Source: Adonisia turfae CCMR0081
GTDB lineage: Bacteria > Cyanobacteriota > Cyanobacteriia > Phormidesmidales > Phormidesmidaceae
DNA length: 64,000 nucleotides
Assembly: GCF_011009555.1 (NCBI RefSeq)
Contig: NZ_QXHD01000004.1
Coordinates: 5,451,035-5,515,034 of the forward strand
Direction: 5' to 3'
Made by a program: the position numbers and the translations under genes. Positions 8,230 to 17,036 of this stretch are shown piece after piece; within the stretch, counting starts at the first letter, position 1, and the number at the start of each line of letters is the position of its first letter. A model generated the notes under the pieces. It ran no database searches, was not told the DNA's origin, and saw only the letters and a program-made list of their open reading frames with translations.

Positions 8230-9477
8230 TTAGGTTAAGGATGGCATGATCGATTCCATTAACGTTTCAACAGCCGCTTTATATTGAACATCCTTGGTTG
8301 TGGCAACTTGATCTGGGGTGATCGGCTCGTTAGTCACTGTGCGGTCGGGGGTAATCCCTAGCTTATTAATATCGTGATGGTCAGGGGTCTCATATTTTGC
8401 CACCGTCACAGCTAGCCCAGACCCATGGCTCAAATCAAATAAAGACTGAATCAGACCTTTGCCAAATGTAGTTTCCCCTACTAACAGGGCTCGATGATTA
8501 TCTTGAAGCGCTCCCGCTAAGATTTCACTGGCACTGGCGGTGCCTCCATTGACCAGTAAGATCAGCGGTTTTTGAGTCATAGCTCCAGCCCCAGCTTCAA
8601 AGCTTTCCAATATCCCTTGGCGGTTAACGGTATAAACAATTGTGCCCTCATCCAACCAGAGTCTGGCAATATCAATACCTGCTTGCAATAGACCACCTGG
8701 ATTATTCCGTAAGTCCAGAATGTAGCCATTAGCCTGTTGCTGCTCTAGGCGGGTGATTGCGGCTCGGATATCTTCAACGGCATTACCGTTAAACTGTCCC
8801 AAACGAATATAGCCAACTTGATTGCCTTGTTCAAAACGTAATTCTGAGAAAACGGGATTCAGATTAATGCGCTCACGAGTTAGGTTCACCTCGAAGGATG
8901 TAACGCCAGAACGTTCAATCTTTAAGGTGACAATAGTCCCCGCTGGTCCCCGCATGCGTGCGGCTGCCTCATCAAGGGAAAATGATTGGGTTGATATGCC
9001 ATTGATAGCAATAATTTCATCCCTCGGTGATAACCCCGCCCGTTCAGCAGGAGAGCCAACGATGGGAGCAATCACGCGCAAGTTCTGGTTTTCATCGTCC
9101 TTGGCGATCTGTAAACCGACACCCAATAGCTCTCCAGAGGTATTGGTCTGTAAGCTTTGATATTGCTCAGGGGGTAAGAAGCGGGTGTAAGGGTCATCTA
9201 ATTTCTGGAGCATCGACTGCGCTTCTTTGTAGGCATCTTCCCAGTTATTAATTGGACGCTTCAGAGCTTTCTCACGGGTAAACCACCAATTCTGATGGTT
9301 AAAGGTCTCATCTAAATAGGCCCGATTGACGATGCGCCAAACTTCCATAACCAGCTTCTGTTGCTCTGTAAAAGCAAGTGCTGGTAGAGGCGCAACCCCG
9401 AAACTCAGAACTATTGCGATACAGATCGCACAGATGCCTCTTAAAAGAACTACATGCAGCAGCCCAGTTTTTCTCAT
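8230..9477 (-). CDS. ctpA: Carboxyl-terminal processing protease CtpA (S41 family)
   Basis: 415 codons, ATG start. A cleavable signal (about 1-35, ending PLPALAF) targets it to the thylakoid lumen or periplasm. A PDZ domain spans about 118-200 (LGVGLQIA...VGSPAERAGL...DEIIAING). The catalytic domain has the serine in GGTASASEI (Ser315 by the 25-residue spacing to the base) and the lysine in TFGKGLIQS (Lys340), the Ser/Lys dyad of tail-specific proteases. CtpA cuts the C-terminal extension from precursor D1 so that the manganese cluster of photosystem II can assemble. Cyanobacteria usually have ctpA, ctpB and ctpC; adjacency to petB-petD, as I recall for other cyanobacteria, favours ctpA. Divergent from petB; co-transcribed with the HD gene. 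Confidence 0.88.
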   Translation of the reverse strand: MRKTGLLHVVLLRGICAICIAIVLSFGVAPLPALAFTEQQKLVMEVWRIVNRAYLDETFNHQNWWFTREKALKRPINNWEDAYKEAQSMLQKLDDPYTRFLPPEQYQSLQTNTSGELLGVGLQIAKDDENQNLRVIAPIVGSPAERAGLSPRDEIIAINGISTQSFSLDEAAARMRGPAGTIVTLKIERSGVTSFEVNLTRERINLNPVFSELRFEQGNQVGYIRLGQFNGNAVEDIRAAITRLEQQQANGYILDLRNNPGGLLQAGIDIARLWLDEGTIVYTVNRQGILESFEAGAGAMTQKPLILLVNGGTASASEILAGALQDNHRALLVGETTFGKGLIQSLFDLSHGSGLAVTVAKYETPDHHDINKLGITPDRTVTNEPITPDQVATTKDVQYKAAVETLMESIMPSLT

Positions 9478-9868
9478 TCTTCACCACAGCTCAAACAATA
9501 CCGTTGCTTAACTGAAAAGGAAATTCTATTGTTAAGCTCCTAGGGCAGCATTAATCGTCCCTTTTAGCAGCATAGCGGCTTCCTCAGAATACTGTGTTCC
9601 TCCCATCTTCCATGACAGGAATTCATGGACATCTGTATGTTCGCTGGTAAATGATTAAGTTTTGTAAATAACCCTAAGCAAATGCAACTTGCTTTTGAGC
9701 CCGTCGCAACGAGAGAATATCTTTGCCCATTTCCTCGTCTAGAGCCAGTTACAACAGCTAGTCGATGGTCGCTACATAGCTTGAAAGTTTCAAGATAGGC
9801 GGTTTCTAAAGGTTGGTTGTGTTACATTTTTTAGTAACGGCATAGATCTAATTTTATATCCGCGCTTC
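9478..9868. promoter_or_regulatory. Divergent ctpA/petB control region
   Basis: 391 bases between the ctpA and petB start codons and therefore carrying both promoters. No ORF is credible here. A 15-bp palindrome, CTTGAAA-G-TTTCAAG, lies at 9780-9794, about 75 bases before petB, and an imperfect dyad GTTAC-N8-GTAAC at 9821-9838 lies about 30 bases before it. Either could be an operator or sit in the petB leader. I cannot assign a regulator. Confidence 0.4.
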
Positions 9869-10537
9869 ATGTTTACTAAGCAAGTCACCGACTCTAAGGC
9901 CTACCAGTGGTTTAATGAGCGCCTTGAGATTCAGGCTCTCGCCGATGATATCTCCAGTAAGTATGTACCGCCTCACGTCAATATCTTCTATTGCCTTGGC
10001 GGTATCACCCTCGTTTGCTTCATCATTCAGTTTGCGACTGGCTTCGCAATGACCTTTTACTACAAGCCAACTGTAGTAGAAGCGTTTAATTCAGTTCAGT
10101 ACTTAATGACTGATGTTAGTTTTGGTTGGTTGATTCGCTCCATCCACCGCTGGTCTGCCAGCATGATGGTGTTGATGATGATTCTCCACGTTTTTCGGGT
10201 TTACCTCACTGGCGGTTTCAAAAATCCCCGTGAATTAACTTGGGTGACTGGTGTCATCATGGCCACTATCACTGTTTCCTTTGGTGTGACAGGTTATTCT
10301 TTGCCTTGGGACCAGGTTGGTTACTGGGCTGTAAAGATCGTATCTGGTGTACCTAGTGCGATTCCTGTTGTGGGTGGTTTGATGGTTGAGTTTATTCGCG
10401 GTGGCGAGAGCGTTGGTCAGTCAACTCTGACTCGTTTCTACAGCCTTCACACATTTGTGTTGCCTTGGCTGATGGCCGTGTTTATGTTGACTCACTTTTT
10501 GATGATTCGTAAGCAAGGTATTTCTGGTCCCTTGTAA
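9869..10537 (+). CDS. petB: Cytochrome b6 (PetB)
   Basis: 222 codons, ATG start, full length for cyanobacteria and nearly colinear with known PetB. It is the core membrane subunit of the cytochrome b6f complex in the thylakoid, passing electrons from plastoquinol across the membrane and supporting the Q-cycle. Four transmembrane helices are present. The b-heme ligands are visible as His93 and His107 in helix B ([14 protein letters not shown]) and His194 and His209 in helix D (SLHTF, LTHFLM). Cys42 in FYCLGG is the residue that covalently binds the extra heme c-n. The PWDQVGYWA segment of the quinol-oxidising site is intact. petD follows 161 bases later. Confidence 0.98.
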   Translation: MFTKQVTDSKAYQWFNERLEIQALADDISSKYVPPHVNIFYCLGGITLVCFIIQFATGFAMTFYYKPTVVEAFNSVQYLMTDVSFGWLIRSIHRWSASMMVLMMILHVFRVYLTGGFKNPRELTWVTGVIMATITVSFGVTGYSLPWDQVGYWAVKIVSGVPSAIPVVGGLMVEFIRGGESVGQSTLTRFYSLHTFVLPWLMAVFMLTHFLMIRKQGISGPL

Positions 10538-10698
10538 GGGATTAGTAGCTTGACCTTGGTCAGCGCTTAGCTGCTCTCCGATTGTGGCTAAATGTTTGAG
10601 TTCTTGGCCAAATGTGGCCTCAAGCTTGATTCAGGGTTAAGCTATTTCTACCAAGTTGCGCATTCTGTTCAGAGGTAAATTAGGAGACGATTTGAGCT

Positions 10699-11181
10699 AT
10701 GGCAACGATTAAGAAGCCTGACCTCAGTGATCCTCAACTTAGAGAGAAGCTGAAGCAGGGTATGGGTCACAATTATTATGGTGAACCTGCTTGGCCCAAT
10801 GATTTGCTATACATTTTTCCCGTAGTAATCTTGGGTAGCATTGCATGCTGCGTAGCTTTAGCGGTTTTAGATCCTGCTCTTGTAGGTGAGCCTGCTAATC
10901 CTTTCGCTACACCCCTTGAGATTCTTCCTGAGTGGTATCTCTATCCTGCATTCCAGATTCTACGAATTGTACCTAACAAGCTTCTAGGAATTGCTTTGCA
11001 AACAGCGATTCCCCTTGGTCTGATGCTTGTTCCTTTCATTGAAAACGTTAATAAGTTCCAGAATCCATTCCGTCGTCCGGTTGCGACAGCAGTGTTCTTG
11101 TTTGGTACCCTAGCCACTCTTTGGTTAGGCATTGGTGCAGCTCTACCTATCGATAAGTCTTTAACTCTAGGTTTGTTCTAG
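10699..11181 (+). CDS. petD: Cytochrome b6f subunit IV (PetD)
   Basis: 160 codons, the standard length. ATG is preceded by AGGAG about eleven bases upstream (TTAGGAGACG). Three transmembrane helices (about 37-58, 95-115 and 127-150) and the PEWY motif (77-80) of the quinol oxidation (Qo) site are present. With PetB it makes the equivalent of mitochondrial cytochrome b. Order petB-petD is the conserved cyanobacterial arrangement; the two are probably one transcript ending at the hairpin at 11215. Confidence 0.98.
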   Translation: MATIKKPDLSDPQLREKLKQGMGHNYYGEPAWPNDLLYIFPVVILGSIACCVALAVLDPALVGEPANPFATPLEILPEWYLYPAFQILRIVPNKLLGIALQTAIPLGLMLVPFIENVNKFQNPFRRPVATAVFLFGTLATLWLGIGAALPIDKSLTLGLF

Positions 11182-11214
11182 GCGTTGATTTCTCTGTCTT
11201 AGGTCATTAACATT

Positions 11215-11263
11215 AGCTTCTTGAATTTTCGCTGTGTATTTGCGAATTTTCAAGAAGCTTTTT
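11215..11263 (+). terminator. Rho-independent terminator of petBD
   Basis: An 18-base stem, AGCTTCTTGAATTTTCGC against GCGAATTTTCAAGAAGCT with two internal mismatches and a nine-base loop, is followed by a short T tract. It begins 34 bases after the petD stop. Confidence 0.85.
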
Positions 11264-11368
11264 AATGTGTCAAGATACAGCTAAGACATCTACTCTCCTA
11301 GGCTTATCTATCGATTTTTTAGTTGATTTCGGGCAAACTATTGGTGCGAACGTGCCGGTTAGTCGGAC

Positions 11369-11788
11369 ATGTTAAAGCAAGATCAGTTGATAGTTCAAAG
11401 TAAGCTAGAAGACCTAACTCAAGTTCAGCAGTGGTTTGATCGTTTTTGTTCTGCGTCACAACTGCCATGGCTTGAGGCTGTTTTTGATCAAGTAAATTTG
11501 GCCTTGGCGGAAGGTTTTACCAATGCCGTTAGGCATGCACACAAGGGCTTACCTGCGGATACACCTATTGAAATAGATTTATTTCTCTGGCAAGAAAAAT
11601 TAGAAGTCCAAGTATGGGATATGGGTCAACCGTTTGACCCCGATAAATTGCCAGAACGAAAACCGGGGACACTCACGGTAGGTGGCTATGGTTGGTTTTT
11701 GATGCGGCGATTGGCCGATGTAAACTACGAGCGTAATGATTTAGGGCGTAATTGCCTCCGAATTGTTAAATGTTCAACGCCTTCGTAA
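11369..11788 (+). CDS. Anti-sigma-factor-type ATP-binding protein (RsbW-like, HATPase_c)
   Basis: 139 codons, ATG start. The GHKL fold is complete for a stand-alone RsbW/SpoIIAB-type protein: N box NLALAEGFTNAVRHAH (43-58, Asn52), G1 box VWDMGQPFDP (82-91) and G2-type loop GGYGWFLMRRLAD (105-117). It has no histidine-phosphotransfer domain, so it is not a sensor kinase. Family members bind a sigma factor or phosphorylate an STAS anti-anti-sigma protein on serine. No partner STAS, PP2C phosphatase or sigma gene is next to it; the group-3 sigma gene at 31648-32442 is 20 kb away. It follows petD on the same strand but behind a strong terminator, so it likely has its own promoter. Confidence 0.85.
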   Translation: MLKQDQLIVQSKLEDLTQVQQWFDRFCSASQLPWLEAVFDQVNLALAEGFTNAVRHAHKGLPADTPIEIDLFLWQEKLEVQVWDMGQPFDPDKLPERKPGTLTVGGYGWFLMRRLADVNYERNDLGRNCLRIVKCSTPS

Positions 11789-11910
11789 GGTTTAAAGCTT
11801 TTAAATAACTCATTAAATTTGCTGAGGAATTCACTCATCTGAAGCTATTTTGTTGTCTCATCATTAGGTGATGGGTGTTCTAAGTAATATATAAAAATGG
11901 AGCTTTGCAC

Positions 11911-13098
11911 ATGCAATTAGCTCGCAGGATATGGGCAAAAGATACATTCGTTTTTATAGAAGTATTTGGTTGTGAAGGTGGAATTCAGTCGTATATCAAA
12001 GATATCTTAACGGCGTATTTAGCCTCTAATTCACCTGCGACAGCGGATATTTTTTTGTTGCGTGATCGTCGCAATAGTATTCCCTCTGAATTTTCATCGC
12101 GCTTTAAAGTTCATTGCTTTCAGTCAGGGCATCCGATGTTCGATCGGATTCGGTTTACGTTGGCTTTAGGGCTGCATCTGTTACTTAAGCGTCCACGACG
12201 TCTATTTTGTGGACATATTAACTTGGCAGTGATGACGCGTCAGTTGGCTTGGTTAGCCAGGGTGCCTTATACAGTGCTCACCTATGGAAAAGAAGTTTGG
12301 TTTCCTCTTGGGCTAGCTGAAGGGAATGCTTTGCGAGCGGCCGATCATATTTGGACAATCAGCCGGTATAGTCGAGACTTGGCCTGTAAGGCCAATAACC
12401 TAGAAGCTGAGCGCATTGAGATACTCCCTTGTACAGTGGATGGTCAAGGTTTTACACCAGCGATCGCATCCTTGCAACTACAGCAGCGTTATGGGTTGGA
12501 CGATACACGAGTGTTAATGACAGTAGCTCGACTTTGGCGAGGTGATCCCTATAAGGGAGTGGATGTGACGATACGGGCACTGCCTACGATCGCAAACGTC
12601 TATCCGAATGTGAAATATTTAGTGATTGGTCGTGGTGATGATCAGCCTCGGTTAGCTCAGCTAGCAAACGATTTAGGGGTGGCGGATCGAGTTGTCTTTG
12701 CAGGCTTTGTTCCTAATGAGGAGCTAGTGGAGCACTATCGCCTGGCAGACGTCTATGTTATGCCCTCCCAAGAAGGGTTTGGCATTGTTTATCTAGAAGC
12801 CATGGCCTGTGGTATTCCAGTTATTTCTGGTGATGATGACGGTTCTGCTGATCCCCTGCAAGATGGTCGTTTAGGATGGCGTGTCCCCCATCGCGATCCT
12901 GATGCTGTAGCAGTTGCTTGTATAGAAGCGTTACAAGGAGATGATCGTCGTTGCGACGGTCCTTGGTTGCGGGAACAAACGTTAGCACAGTTTAGCAAGA
13001 CGGCGTTGATTCAGCAGCTACAGCATCTTTTAGAGGGTGATCCTAAGCCCAACGTCAAAGACCTCAATCAATCAAGTAGCAGTATCCCGACAAACTAA
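11911..13098 (+). CDS. Glycosyltransferase family 4
   Basis: About 395 codons. ATG 11911 is preferred to the TTG at 11905, because ATGGAG lies at the right distance upstream. The GT-B fold is clear: N-terminal domain with GGIQSYIKD (the glycine-rich acceptor loop), an interdomain segment ending HIWTISRYSRDLA, then the donor domain VLMTVARLWRGDPYKGVDV, VKYLVIGRGDD, VVFAGFVPNEELVEHY, and the E-x7-E motif in EGFGIVYLEAMACGIPVI. It transfers a sugar from an NDP-sugar with retention. It stands alone rather than inside a polysaccharide cluster; substrate unknown. Soluble or peripheral at the membrane. Confidence 0.9.
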   Translation: MQLARRIWAKDTFVFIEVFGCEGGIQSYIKDILTAYLASNSPATADIFLLRDRRNSIPSEFSSRFKVHCFQSGHPMFDRIRFTLALGLHLLLKRPRRLFCGHINLAVMTRQLAWLARVPYTVLTYGKEVWFPLGLAEGNALRAADHIWTISRYSRDLACKANNLEAERIEILPCTVDGQGFTPAIASLQLQQRYGLDDTRVLMTVARLWRGDPYKGVDVTIRALPTIANVYPNVKYLVIGRGDDQPRLAQLANDLGVADRVVFAGFVPNEELVEHYRLADVYVMPSQEGFGIVYLEAMACGIPVISGDDDGSADPLQDGRLGWRVPHRDPDAVAVACIEALQGDDRRCDGPWLREQTLAQFSKTALIQQLQHLLEGDPKPNVKDLNQSSSSIPTN

Positions 13099-13161
13099 TC
13101 AGCCAATGCAAAGGGGTAGACACTATAGAATATAGATCCCAGCACCATAGGAGGCGGCAAT

Positions 13162-13599
13162 ATGGCTCCCAACGGTTTTAGACAGTTACAGCTCAACTTT
13201 TCTGGCATTGGATGTTGGTTAATGTTTGCGGCTGGTTTGGCACTGATCACAACTGTTGGTGTTGGCTGGTTATTCAAGTCTTTGCTCGTTCTGCTCTTGC
13301 TGCTGATTCTGGTACCTATTGTTTTGGTGGTGGGTGTTCAGTTCTGGCTACGACGTAATTTAGTGGAAGGAGCATGTCCATCCTGTTCTCAACCGTTGAC
13401 TGGGTTTAACAAAATGCCACTTTCCTGTCCGAGTTGCGGTGTACAGCTACAGGTCAGTAATGGTGCTTTTTCCAGGATGACCCCTGAGGGTACGATTGAT
13501 GTTGATGTGATTAATGTTGATGCCGCCAATGCTGATAATGACTCTACAGACAGCGTCAAAACTGTGGATGTAGAGATTTTGCCACCTGCGGATCCATAA
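13162..13599 (+). CDS. Membrane protein with zinc ribbon
   Basis: 145 codons; ATG with a strong AGGAGG (13149-13154) eight bases upstream. Two adjacent hydrophobic spans (about 15-35 and 38-62) are followed by a four-cysteine ribbon, CPSC (72-75) and CPSC (89-92), separated by 13 residues. This spacing binds one zinc ion. The C-terminal 40 residues are acidic and rich in Asp, Val and Asn. The topology suggests a membrane-anchored cytosolic zinc ribbon, as in small cyanobacterial conserved proteins of unknown function. It lies between a GT4 gene on the same strand (63 bases before) and a convergent secreted protein, with a shared hairpin terminator beyond. Confidence 0.75.
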   Translation: MAPNGFRQLQLNFSGIGCWLMFAAGLALITTVGVGWLFKSLLVLLLLLILVPIVLVVGVQFWLRRNLVEGACPSCSQPLTGFNKMPLSCPSCGVQLQVSNGAFSRMTPEGTIDVDVINVDAANADNDSTDSVKTVDVEILPPADP

Positions 13600-13646
13600 T
13601 CAATAGGCAATAATAAATGTCTAGGATCTCCAGCCAAACATGTAAT

Positions 13647-13678
13647 GGCCCACTGATGGAAATCTATCAGCGGGCCAT
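13647..13678. terminator. Hairpin terminator between convergent genes
   Basis: TGGCCC-A-CTGAT / ATCAG-C-GGGCCA forms an 11-pair stem with one mismatch and an eight-base loop. It lies midway between the ends of the zinc-ribbon gene (plus) and the secreted protein gene (minus) and may serve both. No long T tract is present. Confidence 0.6.
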
Positions 13679-13711
13679 GGTCATAGACATAATATTTGCG
13701 ACGATGGGAAG

Positions 13712-14110
13712 TTATCGCTGAACGGTCATCGTAAACGGAGCACCATTACCATCGAGATCGCCGACATACAGACGGTAATTACCGGTCTTATATAGTCCGC
13801 GAGATTTGATTGCACCGCCATCAAAATCGTGGGCTAGGATGCACTCCCGTGAGTCGTCGGGACCCACCATGAGCAATGTGTAATCATTGTCACCAGATAC
13901 TTCAATGGATACTGAAGCAGCTGACTCGGTGATGTTGAAAGAATGATCAGGTTGAGCGGGAATAAAGCCGCAATCTGTGGATGATTGGTTACCACCGCTA
14001 GTGCCGGTGATTTCCGTTGCTGATTGACCATAAACAGCAGCGGTGGGTGCAGCAACCACAGTGGCAGCAATGAGCAAAGAAGCTATGTTTTTTGTGGCAA
14101 TATTTTTCAT
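13712..14110 (-). CDS. Small secreted protein of unknown function
   Basis: About 132 codons. ATG 14110 is chosen over GTG 14119 because GAGG lies eight bases before it. A signal peptide is evident: basic MKNIATK, a hydrophobic core, then AAVYGQSA, a likely signal peptidase I site near residue 28. The mature part of about 100 residues has two cysteines (CGFI, REC) that could form a disulfide, and strands such as DYTLLMVGPDD and GNYRLYVGDLDGNGAPF. This pattern resembles the bacterial pre-peptidase C-terminal fold, a small beta-sandwich seen in exported proteins, but I cannot confirm that. Single-gene unit. Confidence 0.75.
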   Translation of the reverse strand: MKNIATKNIASLLIAATVVAAPTAAVYGQSATEITGTSGGNQSSTDCGFIPAQPDHSFNITESAASVSIEVSGDNDYTLLMVGPDDSRECILAHDFDGGAIKSRGLYKTGNYRLYVGDLDGNGAPFTMTVQR

Positions 14111-14384
14111 CGATAGCACCTCGGCAACTTATGGGGTAGCCTTACGAGAACACTAGGTCTTTAACTGAATCACACTCCTGAGGAATGTATATCTCAATAC
14201 TAGTGGTGAGATATAGCTAACGTTATTGCATATGTGCCAGTTTGCCAATAGTTAACAAAGTGGAATTGTTGTATGGCTTGTATTATATAAGTCATACGAT
14301 TCATTCAATGGTGACAGTTGCCAGGTCTGGCGTAATTGGCTTAGAACGCTCACCTCAAAGTATTAGATACATCCAGATTGCTAG

Positions 14385-16700
14385 ATGACTCAGCAAACCA
14401 TGAAGGCTCAGAACTCAATTGTGCTTGTCCCAAAACTGCGGTCAGCGACATTGGTCGGCAGGCGCTTAGTGGCTTGGAGTCTAGAGGTGAGCTTGGTCGC
14501 CATGAGTGCCTTAGTGCCTTGGGGGGCAGGGCATTATGTCCTGATGGATCGCAACATGCTTCCTATCGAAGGCAGTGTTGAAGAATCTTTTATGCCGCCT
14601 GCTGCTGACTCAGGCGCTTTGCGGGTTGAGCTAAATCTTTTGGTCAAACATGCTCAGCAGGGATGGGCCTGGATTGCTCAAATACCACCACACCGATTGC
14701 ATCGAACGGTACCTCGGCTAACAAATATTTTGTGGACTGTTGCGTTGATTGCCCCTGTCATTACGGCTGGGGGACAGTTGGTGCAGCTACGTCTCACTGG
14801 GCGCACATGGCCTAAGCAATGGTTGGGGATTCAGGTGATTTCCATAACGGGTGGATCGCTCACTTTGCTACAGGTGGTTACACGTGAGCTGGTGCGTTGG
14901 GGGCTGCCGATGGTGATTGTTGTTGGCGGCACCCTGTTAACAGGGGTTTCAGCGGCACCCTGGATGCTGCTATTCATCGTTATTCTGTTAGCCATGGCTG
15001 AAGGTGGAACAACCTTAGCTCTTGATAAGCGGGCGTGGCATGATCGTGTCGCTAAGACCCGAGTGACAAAGTCCCATGCTGGGTATTTACCGATTTCTGG
15101 TGAATCCTTGCTCTATTCATTGCCCATGGGTGATTACACCTCATCTTCGCAAAGCAATGGCATTGAAAATAACGGCGTTGTAGGCAATGGCATGGTCAAC
15201 AGTGCGATTCAGCTTTATGGGGAGACTGCGAATGATGATGAATGGTGGCTGACCGAGGATGCAGGTGATTTAACATCGCTTGTTTTGCCCCCTCGTTCTG
15301 AGCAGAGTGGCGGTAGCTTAGTTCTGCTGCCGCCAAGTCAATTGTTATCAGGTAAGAGGGCATGGTGGCTGTGGTCAAGTGGCATGGTGCTGGCGTGTTT
15401 AGCTGGATTTAGTGTTGGTCGTGTTGGGCAATCATCCCAGATTCAGGCTGAGAGTGACGCGTTTTTACAGACAGCTCAGGCTCTGATGGACAAAACGCAA
15501 GCGGAGGGTGCAGATTATGATGCGGCTATCTTAATGTTGGCTCAGGTAGATGACCCCCGTACTGCTCAATACTTAACGGATCTATTGAGTCAAACCTCAC
15601 GGCCAACAACATTGGCGACGGTTCAGCAGGCCTTGATCAGTCAAGGTCTAGAGAGTTTGCCTCCTTTGCTGTCTCTGGGACGTGTGCTGGAAAATGATCT
15701 TCAGCAGTCGCTGGACACTGAGACTCGGTCGCTGCGATTGGAGCAGCGTCATATGGTGCAGGGTGCGATCGCAAAAATACTCACTGTGCACAGCGATGAG
15801 TTAGACGGTATTCGTTTAGACCGGGTTAACTTGGGAAAATATCATGATTCAGAGCGCTCGTTTCGCCTGATTCAACCTGGGCTGTTAGCAGCAGGTACCA
15901 GTTGGCAGAATGCAAATTTAAGCCAGGCAAACTTAGCTAGAGCTAGTTTCTTTGATGAAGGGCCTGATGGTAAAGCTGATTCTTACGATGACATCATCAG
16001 CGACTTAAGCGGTATCAATCTGAGTGGTGCTCGGCTAGAACATGCTAATTTGCAAGGTGCTCAATTGAGTAGTGCCAATTTTAGGCGAGCTGATCTGAGG
16101 GATGTCAATTTAGCTTACGGCAATTTAGAAGGTGCCCAATTAACCAATGCCCAACTGATGCATGTGAATGCGCCTGATAGTCAATGGCAGGGAAGCAATT
16201 TAGTGGGTGCTGATATGACCCAGGGTATGTTGGATGGTGCAGATTTAAGTCGAGCAAGACTTAATCGTCTTGAAGCGGCCCACAGCAGTTGGACCAAGGC
16301 AATATTGCCCCAATCAGACTGGGTGGGTGCCAATTTAATTGGGGCTAATTTTGAGCAGGCTAATTTGGTTAGTGCTGACTTTCACGGTGCCCAACTAGAT
16401 GGTGTAAATTTTGAACGGGCTGATTTACGCCAGGCTAATTTGCGTGATGCCGATCTTAGACAAGCCAGGTTAACGGGTGTGAATTTGGCGGATGCTGATT
16501 TAGCGGGAGCTATCTTTGATGATGGCACTAGAGTGACAGGTAGTTTTATTACGCCTAATGCTCAGTTAAATACAGCTAACTCTCTACAGGGAGTTAACTT
16601 TAGCCGTGTGCGTAACATTGATGTGCGCCAGTTAAACTACATTTGTGTGCAAGGAGGAATTCATCCGTCCTGTCAGAAGCTGATGGATGCTGCTGAGTAG
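14385..16700 (+). CDS. RDD-domain membrane protein with pentapeptide repeats
   Basis: 771 codons, ATG start. Three parts are visible. First, an RDD-type membrane domain (about 20-215) with the Arg-rich start GRRLVAWSLE, a second element RLTGRTWPKQWLGIQV and two or three spans. Second, a low-complexity linker and a further span (WLWSSGMVLACLAGFSVG, about 327-344). Third, after a helical segment, more than twenty pentapeptide repeats of A(D/N)LxX type (about 505-715), predicted to form a right-handed beta-helix. It ends with a cysteine pair (YICVQGGIHPSC). RDD proteins have been linked to ion transport; the repeat helix is a likely interaction surface. ycf20 follows three bases after the stop, so they form an operon. 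Confidence 0.88.
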   Translation: MTQQTMKAQNSIVLVPKLRSATLVGRRLVAWSLEVSLVAMSALVPWGAGHYVLMDRNMLPIEGSVEESFMPPAADSGALRVELNLLVKHAQQGWAWIAQIPPHRLHRTVPRLTNILWTVALIAPVITAGGQLVQLRLTGRTWPKQWLGIQVISITGGSLTLLQVVTRELVRWGLPMVIVVGGTLLTGVSAAPWMLLFIVILLAMAEGGTTLALDKRAWHDRVAKTRVTKSHAGYLPISGESLLYSLPMGDYTSSSQSNGIENNGVVGNGMVNSAIQLYGETANDDEWWLTEDAGDLTSLVLPPRSEQSGGSLVLLPPSQLLSGKRAWWLWSSGMVLACLAGFSVGRVGQSSQIQAESDAFLQTAQALMDKTQAEGADYDAAILMLAQVDDPRTAQYLTDLLSQTSRPTTLATVQQALISQGLESLPPLLSLGRVLENDLQQSLDTETRSLRLEQRHMVQGAIAKILTVHSDELDGIRLDRVNLGKYHDSERSFRLIQPGLLAAGTSWQNANLSQANLARASFFDEGPDGKADSYDDIISDLSGINLSGARLEHANLQGAQLSSANFRRADLRDVNLAYGNLEGAQLTNAQLMHVNAPDSQWQGSNLVGADMTQGMLDGADLSRARLNRLEAAHSSWTKAILPQSDWVGANLIGANFEQANLVSADFHGAQLDGVNFERADLRQANLRDADLRQARLTGVNLADADLAGAIFDDGTRVTGSFITPNAQLNTANSLQGVNFSRVRNIDVRQLNYICVQGGIHPSCQKLMDAAE

Positions 16701-16703
16701 TCA

Positions 16704-17036
16704 ATGCAACGAACGCGATTAAGTACATTAGTAGATCAAGCGGGTCAGCGCTTTAGTCAATGGGTGTTTAATCCCTGGCGGCGCATTTCATTAGCTGTCA
16801 TTAGCCTGCTGTTTGGTAATTTTTTCGCGACAGCTATTTCTGCGACAGCGGGTCAAACGTCAGAGATTGATATTTTGATTTCTGCCATTTTGGTAGCCAT
16901 GGTGGAATTCATTAGCTGGCTATATCATCGATCTCGCTCCAATGGCCAGCGGACGATCCTCCCTGAACTCCTTAATTCATTTAAGCTGGGCATGGTTTAT
17001 GGTCTTTTTGTTGAGGCCTTTAAACTCGGTAGTTAG
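16704..17036 (+). CDS. ycf20: Ycf20-like protein (DUF565)
   Basis: 110 codons, ATG three bases after the upstream stop. The sequence has the family pattern: RLSTLVDQAGQRF, NPWRRISLAVISLLFGNF, then a Gly-Gln-Thr turn and a second hydrophobic segment ending EFISWLYH, and a C-terminal KLGMVYGLFVEAFKLGS helix. Two to three membrane spans are predicted. In plants and algae the Ycf20 homologue is a thylakoid protein required for full non-photochemical quenching; the cyanobacterial role is not settled. Its last 60 bases overlap the 3' end of the convergent KDPG aldolase gene. Confidence 0.85.
   Translation: MQRTRLSTLVDQAGQRFSQWVFNPWRRISLAVISLLFGNFFATAISATAGQTSEIDILISAILVAMVEFISWLYHRSRSNGQRTILPELLNSFKLGMVYGLFVEAFKLGS

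Noticed and set aside
9821-9838. Rho-independent terminator reading of GTTAC-N8-GTAAC before petB
   Set aside because: Stem of only five pairs and it lies in the petB leader or promoter, not after a gene.
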